A stretch of DNA of 64,000 bases from the NCBI RefSeq assembly GCF_021233435.1, contig NZ_CP089468.1:186001-250000 (forward strand). The letters run 5' to 3'. Made by a program: the position numbers and the translations under genes. The notes beneath the pieces are model-generated. The model made no database searches. It was not told the origin of the DNA and worked only from the letters and a program-made list of their open reading frames with translations. The DNA comes from Halobacterium noricense. GTDB taxonomy: Archaea; Halobacteriota; Halobacteria; Halobacteriales; Halobacteriaceae. Below are positions 43,659 to 51,868 of the stretch, in pieces. Position 1 is the first letter of the stretch, and every line of letters begins with the position of its first letter.

Positions 43659-43853
43659 TCAATTCAGGTAATAGATTTTCCCGTGCTTCTCGTGATCCAT
43701 ATGACCGGATTCGACAGCTGACCTGAACACTCGCCGGATTGTATTCTCGTGTACGTCTTGATCGACTCGCTCTTTCATATCCTGTACTGTCCACGCTCGC
43801 CTGTCGTATTTCATCAATTCAATCCAAACTAAATCTCGTTTGCTTGATACCAT
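43659..43853 (-). CDS. Small winged-helix protein
   Basis: A 64-aa protein, MVSSKRDLVWIELMKYDRRA, then WTVQDMKERVDQDVHENTIR and a wing ending in HGKIYYLN. Nearly only the DNA-binding domain. An ACCATA...TATGGT-type inverted repeat (43849-43878) overlaps its start and may be an autoregulatory site. Convergent with the tRNA cluster; 43541-43658 shows no gene. Confidence 0.65.
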   Translation of the reverse strand: MVSSKRDLVWIELMKYDRRAWTVQDMKERVDQDVHENTIRRVFRSAVESGHMDHEKHGKIYYLN

Positions 43854-43980
43854 ATAGTCAACTACGTGATACTATGGTAAAAGAATTTTGCCGTTTGTAA
43901 CCTTATTCGCTAAGTTCCTTATCAAATGTGGTTATATCACCCCAACATTAATAAGGGTCGCTCTCATTTGTAAGTATGTA

Positions 43981-44331
43981 ATGATGACAGAATCAAAATA
44001 TAACGAGGATGGCACAGTAAGTAAGCAAAAAGTCGGTTCGAATTTCAAGGCAGAGGGGGCGTGCGCACTATATGAACCACACACGATGGACGATGATCTA
44101 TTTGAATTTCTTCAAGGAATTGAGTACGAAGTGGTAGCAACTGGATGCGGTTCGTGTGGTGGTTCTGAAGCCGATCTAACGTACACGCAGCAGCACGATC
44201 ACGCTGGCAAGATATATCTCAATTACAGTGATATAGAGATAGCTCAAGAGGTTGCTGAACAGGCTGAAGACGCTGGTCTAACTGTCGATTGGGACGGTAC
44301 AGAGATAGAAGCAGTCGGTATTGAAGCATAA
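43981..44331 (+). CDS. Hypothetical protein with CxxC motif (DUF6891-like, tentative)
   Basis: A 116-aa protein (start MMTESKYNEDGTVSKQKVGS). The centre has VATGCGSCGGSEADL, a paired-cysteine loop, followed by alternating strands and a final helix/strand unit (QAEDAGLTVDWDGTEIEAV). The C-terminal part recalls DUF6891 proteins, but the match is by eye only. TATA-like TTAATAAG 26-33 bp upstream makes a leaderless mRNA likely. A tRNA-like minihelix starts right after its stop. Confidence 0.6.
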   Translation: MMTESKYNEDGTVSKQKVGSNFKAEGACALYEPHTMDDDLFEFLQGIEYEVVATGCGSCGGSEADLTYTQQHDHAGKIYLNYSDIEIAQEVAEQAEDAGLTVDWDGTEIEAVGIEA

Positions 44332-44373
44332 TCCTGAGCTGGTGCTAATTTCGGTTCGATTCCGATTCAGGAC
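44332..44373 (+). ncRNA. tRNA-like minihelix 1 (acceptor plus T-arm only)
   Basis: TCCTGAG (44332-44338) pairs with TTCAGGA (44366-44372). A T-arm TCGG-TTCGATT-CCGA (44351-44365) with canonical T-loop stacks on it. D- and anticodon arms are absent; an 11-base linker CTGGTGCTAAT takes their place. It begins at the first base after the stop codon of the preceding gene. Element 2 at 44650 has the same plan and the same CTGGTG. Acceptor/T-arm minihelices are minimal substrates of RNase P and tRNase Z. Confidence 0.55.
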
Positions 44374-44389
44374 TTCTGGTGAATGATTA

Positions 44390-44647
44390 ATGTCCAATGA
44401 AATAGAATGGTATCACGTGATTGGCGAGTATACTGATCGAGGCGATTACATCAATCAAAACACCGTCTATCGGACATTCCAGAAGGAGGAGTATGAATGG
44501 GAAGTAGATTGGACGGATGACCTTACGGTATTAGAGGATATAATTTCTGACGAGGAGTTGGACTGGAGTGAGGTTGAGATTGCAGAAGACTATGAATCAC
44601 GTTCTGAGTACGATTATCCGCCTGAAGTCGTTGCCAATATGATTTAA
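44390..44647 (+). CDS. Small acidic hypothetical protein
   Basis: An 85-aa protein starting MSNEIEWYHVIGEYTDRGDY, with W/Y-rich short strands and an acidic centre (WTDDLTVLEDIISDEELDWS). No family recognised. It lies between the two tRNA-like minihelices, so its mRNA may be cut out from a longer transcript. Confidence 0.6.
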   Translation: MSNEIEWYHVIGEYTDRGDYINQNTVYRTFQKEEYEWEVDWTDDLTVLEDIISDEELDWSEVEIAEDYESRSEYDYPPEVVANMI

Positions 44648-44649
44648 TT

Positions 44650-44690
44650 GCGCCTACTGGTGTTTGGAGGTTCGATTCCTCTGGGGCGTC
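44650..44690 (+). ncRNA. tRNA-like minihelix 2 (acceptor plus T-arm only)
   Basis: GCGCCTA (44650-44656) faces GGGGCGT (44683-44689) with six pairs (two wobble). The T-arm GGAGG-TTCGATT-CCTCT (44666-44682) is complete. Linker CTGGTGTTT replaces D- and anticodon arms. It begins two bases after a stop codon, like element 1. A CCCTC/GAGGG hairpin follows at 44693-44708, just before the next gene. Confidence 0.55.
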
Positions 44691-44718
44691 TTCCCTCGTC
44701 TAAGAGGGTGTATTGACT

Positions 44719-45360
44719 ATGAACATGGAACTAACAAAGGAGAAAGAATGGACGTATAGAAAGCAGGAGTGTGCCCGGTATTCCGTTGAGATTGATGAGC
44801 TGGACTTTGACCTCGAAGTGAGGATTGAGGGACCAACAACGCAGTGTAAGAGCGTCCCAATGCCAGTGTCCTATCGGTCGGCAGATGCCGTCAACTACGA
44901 TAATAATCGAAAGACGTGGTGGGTCGGAAAGCAGGCTGTCTCGGCAGGAGGAGACAACTTCGCTACGGTCGTGAATATCGAGGAGAAGGTAGACCCTGAG
45001 ACAGACAAAATAGCGGAGAAGTACGTTGTCTCGACGCTACAACATGAAGGTGGGTTCGAAGATGAAATCGAACTGGTCTTTTGGGGCAGCGAGATCGACG
45101 CCGATGAAGGTGATAGAGTGTATGTCTCTGCTGTAGGACTGGATTCGTTCAAAGGAGAAAAGTATCTCTCTGTAGCTGATTATGCTGCTATCCAAACCCT
45201 TGACGCCTCGATGACTTCGGAGAGAATATCTGAGTACTGTAAGGCGGCAGAGAAGGCAGTTGATGACGACTTCGAGCAAGACGGAGAGGATGATGCAACT
45301 GATGAAAATCAAGAGGGCTTAGACGCCTTCTCACCAACGTCTGTTTCTGAAAGTGATTGA
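44719..45360 (+). CDS. OB-fold (RPA-like) ssDNA-binding protein candidate
   Basis: A 213-aa protein starting MNMELTKEKEWTYRKQECAR. The region KYVVSTLQHEGGFEDEIELV, FWGSEIDADEGDRVYVSAVG and FKGEKYLSVADYA follows the strand order of an OB fold as in archaeal RPA proteins, with an acidic C-terminal tail (DDDFEQDGEDDATDENQEG) as in many single-stranded DNA-binding proteins. A role in element replication or recombination is inferred. Directly upstream of the signal peptidase gene (3 bp). Confidence 0.55.
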   Translation: MNMELTKEKEWTYRKQECARYSVEIDELDFDLEVRIEGPTTQCKSVPMPVSYRSADAVNYDNNRKTWWVGKQAVSAGGDNFATVVNIEEKVDPETDKIAEKYVVSTLQHEGGFEDEIELVFWGSEIDADEGDRVYVSAVGLDSFKGEKYLSVADYAAIQTLDASMTSERISEYCKAAEKAVDDDFEQDGEDDATDENQEGLDAFSPTSVSESD

Positions 45361-45363
45361 ATC

Positions 45364-45726
45364 ATGTTTCGCAAAATACTCATCTCAATATTGGCTGTCG
45401 TTCTCCTCTCGCAGTTCTTGACGTACTATATGATTGGTATCGGGTCTGGAGAGTCAATGGAACCTGTTATCGATAGCTGCGATATTCTGGTTGTAGACAA
45501 GACCCAAGACACGATTTCAGAGGTAGAGAGTGGAGATATCATCGCATATGAAAGCATAGATGGAAATCTTATCGCACACAAATTCTACACTACTGCTGGG
45601 CTACCTAACGAGCTTAAATACATCGTAGCGAAAGGAGTGAATCGGTCTTCAGTAGACCGTACTCCAATCTACAACGAGGACTTAGTTGGCAAAGTCAGTC
45701 GGGTGTATGATCTTCCTTTCTGTTAG
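45364..45726 (+). CDS. Signal peptidase I (S26, archaeal type)
   Basis: A 120-aa membrane protease. One N-terminal helix (ILISILAVVLLSQFLTYYMI) is followed by the catalytic serine S31 in GSGESMEPVI. H72 in GNLIAHKFYT replaces the bacterial lysine as in archaeal/ER Sec11 enzymes, and D98 lies in KGVNRSSVDRTPI. It is short but has all motif boxes. Placed directly before the genes for secreted, membrane-anchored structural candidates, whose signal peptides it could process. Confidence 0.85.
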   Translation: MFRKILISILAVVLLSQFLTYYMIGIGSGESMEPVIDSCDILVVDKTQDTISEVESGDIIAYESIDGNLIAHKFYTTAGLPNELKYIVAKGVNRSSVDRTPIYNEDLVGKVSRVYDLPFC

Positions 45727-45791
45727 TGTGCTTCCTGTAACTGTCGAAACACATTTACTCGAAGAACAGGCTTCTTTTATATACAATTCAT

Positions 45792-47639
45792 ATGAAATTA
45801 GATGAAATAAAAGACAAGATTACTAATTCGAGTATAGAGCGAAGATCGATTGCGTCGATGTTTATCACAGCGATGCTCATAATGAGCGTTTTTGTGATTC
45901 CGATCTCACCAGTTTCGGGAGCGACTTCTACAGTGTTCTCAACTGGGTTCGAGAGTGGATCTGTTCCGAGTGAACTCACGGAATCTACTGTTGACGGCTC
46001 AGCGAGCGTCCAGTCAACAACTGCGCTGAATGGATCTTACTCCGCCAAGTTAAGTGGCACAAATACTGGGGATGGTGCGTCTGATAGTGTTCACTACGTA
46101 TACAATCCTTCCTCTGGCGTAGATTCTGGCGTCTTCAGCCAAACTGTACAGTGGAATACTGGAGGCTTAGCAAATATAAAGATATTTGATAGTTCAGGGG
46201 CAGAACAGTATTCTTTGCAGTACCGTGCAGGCTCAAACACAGTCCAGATATATGATCATTCTGCTGGTAGTACGGTGGCATCTACGAATTATACGTTGAA
46301 TTCTGGAACAAAATACGATTTGAAGGCAAAATACGTCGGAAATAAAATAACACTGTATTCAAATGGTACTGAAGTTCTCGTATATAATTCAGCAAGAGAT
46401 ATAACCGTTAAAAAGACAAGATATCAGATTTCTGTTGATGATGGTACTGTCGGATATATCGATGATATTCAGCACAATTCTTATTCTACAAATAGCGCCC
46501 CGACAGCCTCGTTCACAGATTCTGATGCTACGAAGACAGTCACTCCGAATACAACAGTAACAATCGATGCAGGAGCGTCCAGTGATCCAGATGGAGATAG
46601 TCTGACTTATTCATGGGATGGTCCTGATTCGGATAGCACATACGACGACAAAACTGGTAGCTCGATCACGGTTTCAAAGTCGTCTAATGGCACGTACAAC
46701 TGGAATCTGAAGGTCAGCGACGGTAGTGCAACTGATACTGCGACCTACACACTGAACGTAGAATCTGGAAGTATGGATGTAACGGTCAACGATGCTTCTG
46801 GAACTGCGCTCAGCGGAGCTACAGTTGATATTGTCAATAGTTCCGGTACTACTGTAGCTACGAAGAACACAGATAGCAATGGAGTTGCGTCGTTCTCGCA
46901 ACTCGCTACTGGTGATTATACGCTCAACGTCAGTCACCCAGACTTTGCCAACAAGACTGGAGTCACGACCTCGATCTCCAACAATACGACTACGACGAAG
47001 ACAATTCAGTTGTCCACGACGACTACAACGGCTAAAATATCGGGCGTAACAGACAGCGTAGGCAACTCTCTCAGCTCCTTCGATGTGAGTGTCGTTCGAC
47101 TATCGGATGGCTCTGAGGTACGGTCTCAGACAGGCGTATCTGCTCCAATGAGTTTCAACCTTGACCCTCAGTACGACTACGATGTTACAGTGTCTAAGTC
47201 AGATTATTCGTCTCAAACAAAGCAGTATACGCTCTCTTCAGGCAGTACAACCAGTAAATCGTTCAGTCTTGCACAAGAAACTGGTTCGCTCGACGTGACT
47301 GTGACAGCGAATGATACAGTCATTGATGGGGCGACGGTCAAACTTCTGAATGCAAATGGAGATGTAGTTCAGTCTACGAAAACTGATTCATCTGGCGTAG
47401 CTTCGTTTACTGCGCCTACGAACGATTACACAGTGGATGTCACAACGTCAGAGTATGGTACTTCGACTGGAAATCAGGTCACGATCACTACGGATTCGAC
47501 GGCGACACTCTCTGTTTCCATGACGGATTCAACAGCAGGTGGTGGATCAGGGACTGCCCCAGATGAGAATATCTATATGATCGTTGTGTTCGGCGTTCTG
47601 TTCATCATAGTCAGCACATTCATCGCAGTCAAAGACTGA
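45792..47639 (+). CDS. Membrane-anchored surface protein: LamG-like, PKD and carboxypeptidase-regulatory-like domains
   Basis: A 615-aa protein. Signal helix ASMFITAMLIMSVFVIPISP with cleavage near VSGA. Residues about 40-230 resemble a LamG/jelly-roll domain. A PKD domain follows (ASSDPDGDSLTYSWDGPDSD), then three carboxypeptidase-regulatory-like domains (SGTALSGATVDIVNSSGTTV type). The C-terminal helix YMIVVFGVLFIIVSTFIAVK ends in a lysine. The last part resembles the tail of the 47922 gene. Probably a virion or host surface adhesin. Signal peptidase gene is 65 bp upstream. Confidence 0.8.
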   Translation: MKLDEIKDKITNSSIERRSIASMFITAMLIMSVFVIPISPVSGATSTVFSTGFESGSVPSELTESTVDGSASVQSTTALNGSYSAKLSGTNTGDGASDSVHYVYNPSSGVDSGVFSQTVQWNTGGLANIKIFDSSGAEQYSLQYRAGSNTVQIYDHSAGSTVASTNYTLNSGTKYDLKAKYVGNKITLYSNGTEVLVYNSARDITVKKTRYQISVDDGTVGYIDDIQHNSYSTNSAPTASFTDSDATKTVTPNTTVTIDAGASSDPDGDSLTYSWDGPDSDSTYDDKTGSSITVSKSSNGTYNWNLKVSDGSATDTATYTLNVESGSMDVTVNDASGTALSGATVDIVNSSGTTVATKNTDSNGVASFSQLATGDYTLNVSHPDFANKTGVTTSISNNTTTTKTIQLSTTTTTAKISGVTDSVGNSLSSFDVSVVRLSDGSEVRSQTGVSAPMSFNLDPQYDYDVTVSKSDYSSQTKQYTLSSGSTTSKSFSLAQETGSLDVTVTANDTVIDGATVKLLNANGDVVQSTKTDSSGVASFTAPTNDYTVDVTTSEYGTSTGNQVTITTDSTATLSVSMTDSTAGGGSGTAPDENIYMIVVFGVLFIIVSTFIAVKD

Positions 47640-47668
47640 TCTATCTCTATTTTATTCACTCTCTATTT

Positions 47669-47683
47669 TGCGTAATATATTTA
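47669..47683 (+). promoter_or_regulatory. Late-type promoter motif, copy 1
   Basis: TGCGTAATATATTTA lies 28 bp before the ATG at 47711. The same 15-base motif (one C/T difference in copy 3) precedes the genes at 49453 and 51117. It combines a TATA box with a fixed upstream TGCG, as a TATA/BRE set for coordinated expression. Confidence 0.6.
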
Positions 47684-47710
47684 GTATAGGTACTATGATA
47701 TGTATGTGTT

Positions 47711-47911
47711 ATGGCAGACAAATATCTCGAAAAAGGCGTATCGGCAACATCAGGCATTTTCACGGGCACATACGGGTTCGACCTCGTATTACCTAACACA
47801 GAATTAATCGGCTCTCTCGGCTCGGCTCCAGCAGCTGTTCTCGGAGTGATTCTGGTTCTCGTCGCCGCAGTGACTGTCTATAAATCGCTAATCGATTCTT
47901 TCGTCAACTAA
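47711..47911 (+). CDS. Small membrane protein, candidate abundant virion protein
   Basis: A 66-aa protein, MADKYLEKGVSATSGIFTGT then a long hydrophobic helix (APAAVLGVILVLVAAVTVYK) and a short polar end. It has its own strong promoter motif and sits between two large anchored proteins, as small major membrane/capsid proteins do in archaeal viruses. It is shorter than the four-helix VP3 proteins of pleolipoviruses and was not matched to any family. Confidence 0.7.
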   Translation: MADKYLEKGVSATSGIFTGTYGFDLVLPNTELIGSLGSAPAAVLGVILVLVAAVTVYKSLIDSFVN

Positions 47912-47921
47912 CGGTGATATC

Positions 47922-49337
47922 ATGAATGTAAATACTATTAGAACGGCTAAAATCGGCGGAATACTGGCTATGGTAGCACTCGTGCTACTTGCCGGACCAG
48001 CTTCCGCTGCGCAGGCTACTCTCGTCTCTATGGACGCTGGAAGCGATTTCAGCGGGAACGAGAGTTCAGTCACAGGTACAGTATCGTATAACAGCACAGG
48101 GGTACAGATTACTGAAGGTGGTAGCTATACATCTACCACCCAAAGTCTAAGCGAATCAGCTGACACATTCAACTACAACGTTAGCTCGCTCGGAGCAAAC
48201 GTCACACTGGAACTCTACAATGCATCTGACTCTACGCTGATTAACAGCAAGACTGTCAGTGCTACTGGTAGTGGTTCCTTTGATGTGTCCTCGTCTTCAG
48301 CAACCTCGGTCTACGTCGTAATCAACGTACCTGACGATGCTGACGGTACGACAAGTGAGACGACAACAGTTGACTCTGTTTCGCTTGTCGCATCAAATGA
48401 TTCTCCATCTGCTGATTTCGTTGACTCAGATAACGCAAAGACAGTCGCAGTTAATGAGTCAGTTACAATCGATGCAAGTGCTTCTTCCGACCCAGATTCG
48501 TCGGATACACTGAGTTTCGACTGGGACAAAAATGGAGATGGAACATTCACTGACGCAACTGGTTCCTCGATCACCATCAGCAAGTCCAGTGCAGGCACGT
48601 ACAACCCTGCTGTCAAAGTCACAGACGGTAATGGTGGCAGTGCGACGGCTACCTACACGCTTACCGTAGAGAATGCGACTGGATCGGCTGAAATCACAGT
48701 CAACGATCCAAGCGGAAACGTACTCTCTGGAGCAACTGTTGAACTTAAGAATTCCAGTGGAACAGTCGTTAGCACTGTTGATACGAATTCATCTGGCGTA
48801 GCGTCATTCTCTGGTGTCGCAACAGGCGATTACACGGCTGTAATCTCCCACGCTGACTACCCAACGTTCACATCGAACACGTTCACAGTCACGGAGAATT
48901 CGACTACGAGCAAGACGTTCAGTGTTTCAGCCGGACATACTCTTGACTTCACGGTCCAGAACGCTTCTGGAACAGCCATCGAAGGCGCAACTGTCGAGGT
49001 TTCACAGAGTGGTAGCGTAGTCAAGTCAGCTACAACGGACGCAAATGGTGCTGCATCCGTATCTGGACTCGCAGACGGTACTTACTCCGTTTCAGTCAAT
49101 GCGACTGACTACAAGAGCGTCTCACAGTCTGTCGATGTCTCTGGAGATATGAAGGTGACAGCAGATCTCGTATCTTCGAGTAGCATCGAAACCTCTTCCA
49201 TGACTGTTTCCACAGCTGGTACTGGTGGTGGAAGTGGATCACCGACTGATATCTTGAATTCTACGATTATTCAGATACTTGTCGTCATCAGTGCCCTCAT
49301 TACGGTACTGACTACGTTCCTTGCGATTAAGGATTAG
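47922..49337 (+). CDS. Membrane-anchored surface protein with PKD and carboxypeptidase-regulatory-like domains
   Basis: A 471-aa protein. Signal peptide (GGILAMVALVLLAGPASAAQ); a PKD-like domain (ASSDPDSSDTLSFDWDKNGD); two regulatory-like Ig domains (SGNVLSGATVELKNSSGTVV and SGTAIEGATVEVSQSGSVVK). A Thr/Gly-rich linker leads to a terminal helix (QILVVISALITVLTTFLAIK). Many NxS/T sites suggest glycosylation. It begins 10 bp after the 66-aa gene. Shares architecture and tail with the 45792 product, so both arose by duplication. Confidence 0.8.
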   Translation: MNVNTIRTAKIGGILAMVALVLLAGPASAAQATLVSMDAGSDFSGNESSVTGTVSYNSTGVQITEGGSYTSTTQSLSESADTFNYNVSSLGANVTLELYNASDSTLINSKTVSATGSGSFDVSSSSATSVYVVINVPDDADGTTSETTTVDSVSLVASNDSPSADFVDSDNAKTVAVNESVTIDASASSDPDSSDTLSFDWDKNGDGTFTDATGSSITISKSSAGTYNPAVKVTDGNGGSATATYTLTVENATGSAEITVNDPSGNVLSGATVELKNSSGTVVSTVDTNSSGVASFSGVATGDYTAVISHADYPTFTSNTFTVTENSTTSKTFSVSAGHTLDFTVQNASGTAIEGATVEVSQSGSVVKSATTDANGAASVSGLADGTYSVSVNATDYKSVSQSVDVSGDMKVTADLVSSSSIETSSMTVSTAGTGGGSGSPTDILNSTIIQILVVISALITVLTTFLAIKD

Positions 49338-49406
49338 ACGACTCGATTCTGCTTTTTTATTTAGGTCCAGTACTATATTCTCGCACTATTTTTCCTTTCC
49401 TAATGT

Positions 49407-49421
49407 TGCGTAATATATTTA
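49407..49421 (+). promoter_or_regulatory. Late-type promoter motif, copy 2
   Basis: TGCGTAATATATTTA, identical to copy 1, lies 31 bp before the ATG at 49453. It argues against the upstream TTG (49426) as start of the spike gene, since the mRNA should begin near 49440. Confidence 0.6.
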
Positions 49422-49452
49422 CTTATTGACAGACATTTTACTAAACAGATAT

Positions 49453-51024
49453 ATGAGAAATTCAATCAATCGTATCGGTAGTATAGTACTCATCACTCTT
49501 GTCCTGTTCTCAACTGTAGGGATGCCGCTGATGGCGTCCCCAGTACAGGCACAATCAGAATCTGAGGATGGAATATGGGAAAATTCGAATGAAGCTATTT
49601 GTACAGCGGGAGGTCCACTCTATATCCTGATTTCCGAGTGTAACGTTGAGTATGGCGACGTAGATGGCGCTACTGCGCAGCAAGTCCAGTATGACATCTA
49701 TGCTGACGGAGTAATGATGCAAGATCAGCGTCGGCAGACAGTGAAGGAGAAGTTGTCCTACGTCGAGCAGACGCAGGGTATCGCACTGGCTGAAGCCAAA
49801 CTGACGATTGTAAAGTGCATGAATAACGGGAATGCTCAAGCTACGTGTGAAGATAAAGGTCGGCAGGAAGTGACGAAGGTGTTCTCCGAGGTTCAGAAGT
49901 CAATCTATGTTTCCCAGAACCGCCAGATACAGCACTGGAAAACGATGCAGCAGCAGATCGACCAGACTGATAATCTGGCTATTGGATCTGTGTATCAGAC
50001 TTCTTTCGATACTGTAAAATTCGCAACTGTAAAAACGCAACTCTACAGCGGAGAAACTGTGGAGGTGACAGTTGGGTCAGCCGTGTATAATTACAATTAC
50101 GGCGACACATTTCATGTCACACCATACTATTACAACGGGAATATCGATGCTCCGACGAGCCCGAATACAGTGACTGGAAACTCATCTGTGGTTAATGTGA
50201 AAGCTCCTGATGATTCTGGATCTACCGCTATTGCCGTAGATGGTGGAACATACGAGACGGCTCTCACAACGCTTGATGACAAGTACAACGCTGCGACGAC
50301 ATCCGTCCACAAGATGGCTAACAGCATTTACTCCAGCTACGATCCCGGTGAAATTCAGGTGCAAGATATAGCTGGTCCATTAGAAATGATGGTCACATCT
50401 TCGACCAACAACGACCCACTATCATACCGTCTAAAGTCCGCTCAGGCTGCAGGATATGCGGTTGCTGGTGATGGAAAGACGGTCAAGGTCAAAGCTGACT
50501 TCAATGGAGATGGGACAATCGCTTCAGATGAAACGAAGAGCGGTGTCATCTACTCTGATAAAGGAGTATTCCCCGAGAATACAGTCAAGACTGGAACGAC
50601 CTACGTACACTCCTCTGATAGCGATAGTGCAACAGTCACAATCACTGGCAGTGTGACGTTCATTTCAAATCCATCTGACTCAGCTCCTCAGAGTTACCCG
50701 CTTGGAAATAAGAAATTCACTGTTGTCCAAGTCTACGACAGCGAAGGTAACAAGACATCATCGATGACCCTCCAAGCTAATAACTTCGCTACAACAGACA
50801 CAGCCCACCTTAATGAGCAGATTTCCGATCTGATGGATAAGATGGAGGAATTAGAAGACAAGTACGAAGCGAATTCAGGTGGCGGTGGCGGATCTGGGTT
50901 CTCGCAAGACGCCATCAAGAACTTCCTTCAGAACCTCGGAATCGGTGTGGCTGGCGGAGCTATGATTGTTGTAGTTCTCGCTATCATGGCTCTGTTCGCC
51001 TACGTCAAGATTCTCACAATCTAA
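49453..51024 (+). CDS. Spike-like protein (pleolipovirus VP4-like)
   Basis: A 523-aa protein. Signal peptide (SIVLITLVLFSTVGMPLMAS) with cleavage near VQAQ; a large ectodomain with paired cysteines (ICTAGGPLYILISECN; KCMNNGNAQATCED); a predicted coiled coil near residues 450-470 (LNEQISDLMDKMEELEDKYE); a Gly-rich hinge; and one C-terminal helix (IGVAGGAMIVVVLAIMALFA). Size and plan match the single spike VP4 of pleolipoviruses, and the next three genes follow the same order as in those viruses. Sequence identity was not tested. Confidence 0.65.
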   Translation: MRNSINRIGSIVLITLVLFSTVGMPLMASPVQAQSESEDGIWENSNEAICTAGGPLYILISECNVEYGDVDGATAQQVQYDIYADGVMMQDQRRQTVKEKLSYVEQTQGIALAEAKLTIVKCMNNGNAQATCEDKGRQEVTKVFSEVQKSIYVSQNRQIQHWKTMQQQIDQTDNLAIGSVYQTSFDTVKFATVKTQLYSGETVEVTVGSAVYNYNYGDTFHVTPYYYNGNIDAPTSPNTVTGNSSVVNVKAPDDSGSTAIAVDGGTYETALTTLDDKYNAATTSVHKMANSIYSSYDPGEIQVQDIAGPLEMMVTSSTNNDPLSYRLKSAQAAGYAVAGDGKTVKVKADFNGDGTIASDETKSGVIYSDKGVFPENTVKTGTTYVHSSDSDSATVTITGSVTFISNPSDSAPQSYPLGNKKFTVVQVYDSEGNKTSSMTLQANNFATTDTAHLNEQISDLMDKMEELEDKYEANSGGGGGSGFSQDAIKNFLQNLGIGVAGGAMIVVVLAIMALFAYVKILTI

Positions 51025-51068
51025 TCAGCAGGCTTCTTCTCTGTTCTATCTTCGTTTCTTTCGACCTC

Positions 51069-51083
51069 TGCGTAACATATTTA
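51069..51083 (+). promoter_or_regulatory. Late-type promoter motif, copy 3
   Basis: TGCGTAACATATTTA, one base different from copies 1 and 2, lies 33 bp before the ATG at 51117. Confidence 0.55.
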
Positions 51084-51116
51084 CCTGAGTTTTGACATTT
51101 GTATAATAGGTAAATT

Positions 51117-51863
51117 ATGAAACATATAGCGAGTATAGCTGTGGTATTGACTGCGTTTCTTATTGGTTCAGCAGTTATCTCTGCAACTGTCACTGCGCAG
51201 GATTCTGAACCGATTCCAGAGGATGTCGAGTCCATACTACAGTCCGACATGAGTACAGTCACGGCAGAACAATTACAGACGGTTCAGGAGTGGTATTCAG
51301 CCAATTCTGATTCACTTCCTAAACCTGCAAAGCAACGGGTTTTAGACTGGATTGTAGAGGCTGAGAATTCTGATATACAGTCGTCTGGAGATTCGGGCTC
51401 ATCCGAAACTGAATCTCGGCAATACAATGGATCCGAATGGGATACCGTTGAGATCGCTAACGAAGCTGAGTGGGCGAATACACGTGTGTATGATGTAGTC
51501 TACGACTACGAGGAAGATGTCGCTCGTGTGTACGTTGAAACCGACTCTGCGACTACTATCACACTCATCGACGGCACACCTACGCAGTCGATGTTCCCTA
51601 ACAAAACGTCAACCACAGTAAACGGGCGAGCGATTATAGAAGTCAAACTCTGGAAGACTTCGAACGAACACATCACGATCATCGCTGATGGGCGTCAGTA
51701 CTACCACTTCGGACAGCAGACTGAGCTGAAATACGATGAACCAACGAAGTATCCGATTGTAGTTGGAGTCGGTACTGGAATCATCGTACTCGCACTGATT
51801 GTAGGGTTGCACAGGTTTAGCGCACGATACAGAAACGAGGCGAAGAATCCAATTGAAGGGTGA
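51117..51863 (+). CDS. Secreted, membrane-anchored protein (pleolipovirus ORF6-like position)
   Basis: A 248-aa protein. Signal peptide (IAVVLTAFLIGSAVISATVT), an external part rich in Ser/Asp with a beta domain (DTVEIANEAEWANTRVYDVV, ARVYVETDSATTITLIDGTP), and a C-terminal helix (YPIVVGVGTGIIVLALIVGL). It lies between the spike-like and the two-helix membrane gene. In pleolipoviruses a membrane ORF of like size occupies this place. Sequence-based family not recognised. Confidence 0.65.
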   Translation: MKHIASIAVVLTAFLIGSAVISATVTAQDSEPIPEDVESILQSDMSTVTAEQLQTVQEWYSANSDSLPKPAKQRVLDWIVEAENSDIQSSGDSGSSETESRQYNGSEWDTVEIANEAEWANTRVYDVVYDYEEDVARVYVETDSATTITLIDGTPTQSMFPNKTSTTVNGRAIIEVKLWKTSNEHITIIADGRQYYHFGQQTELKYDEPTKYPIVVGVGTGIIVLALIVGLHRFSARYRNEAKNPIEG

Positions 51864-51868
51864 TATAC

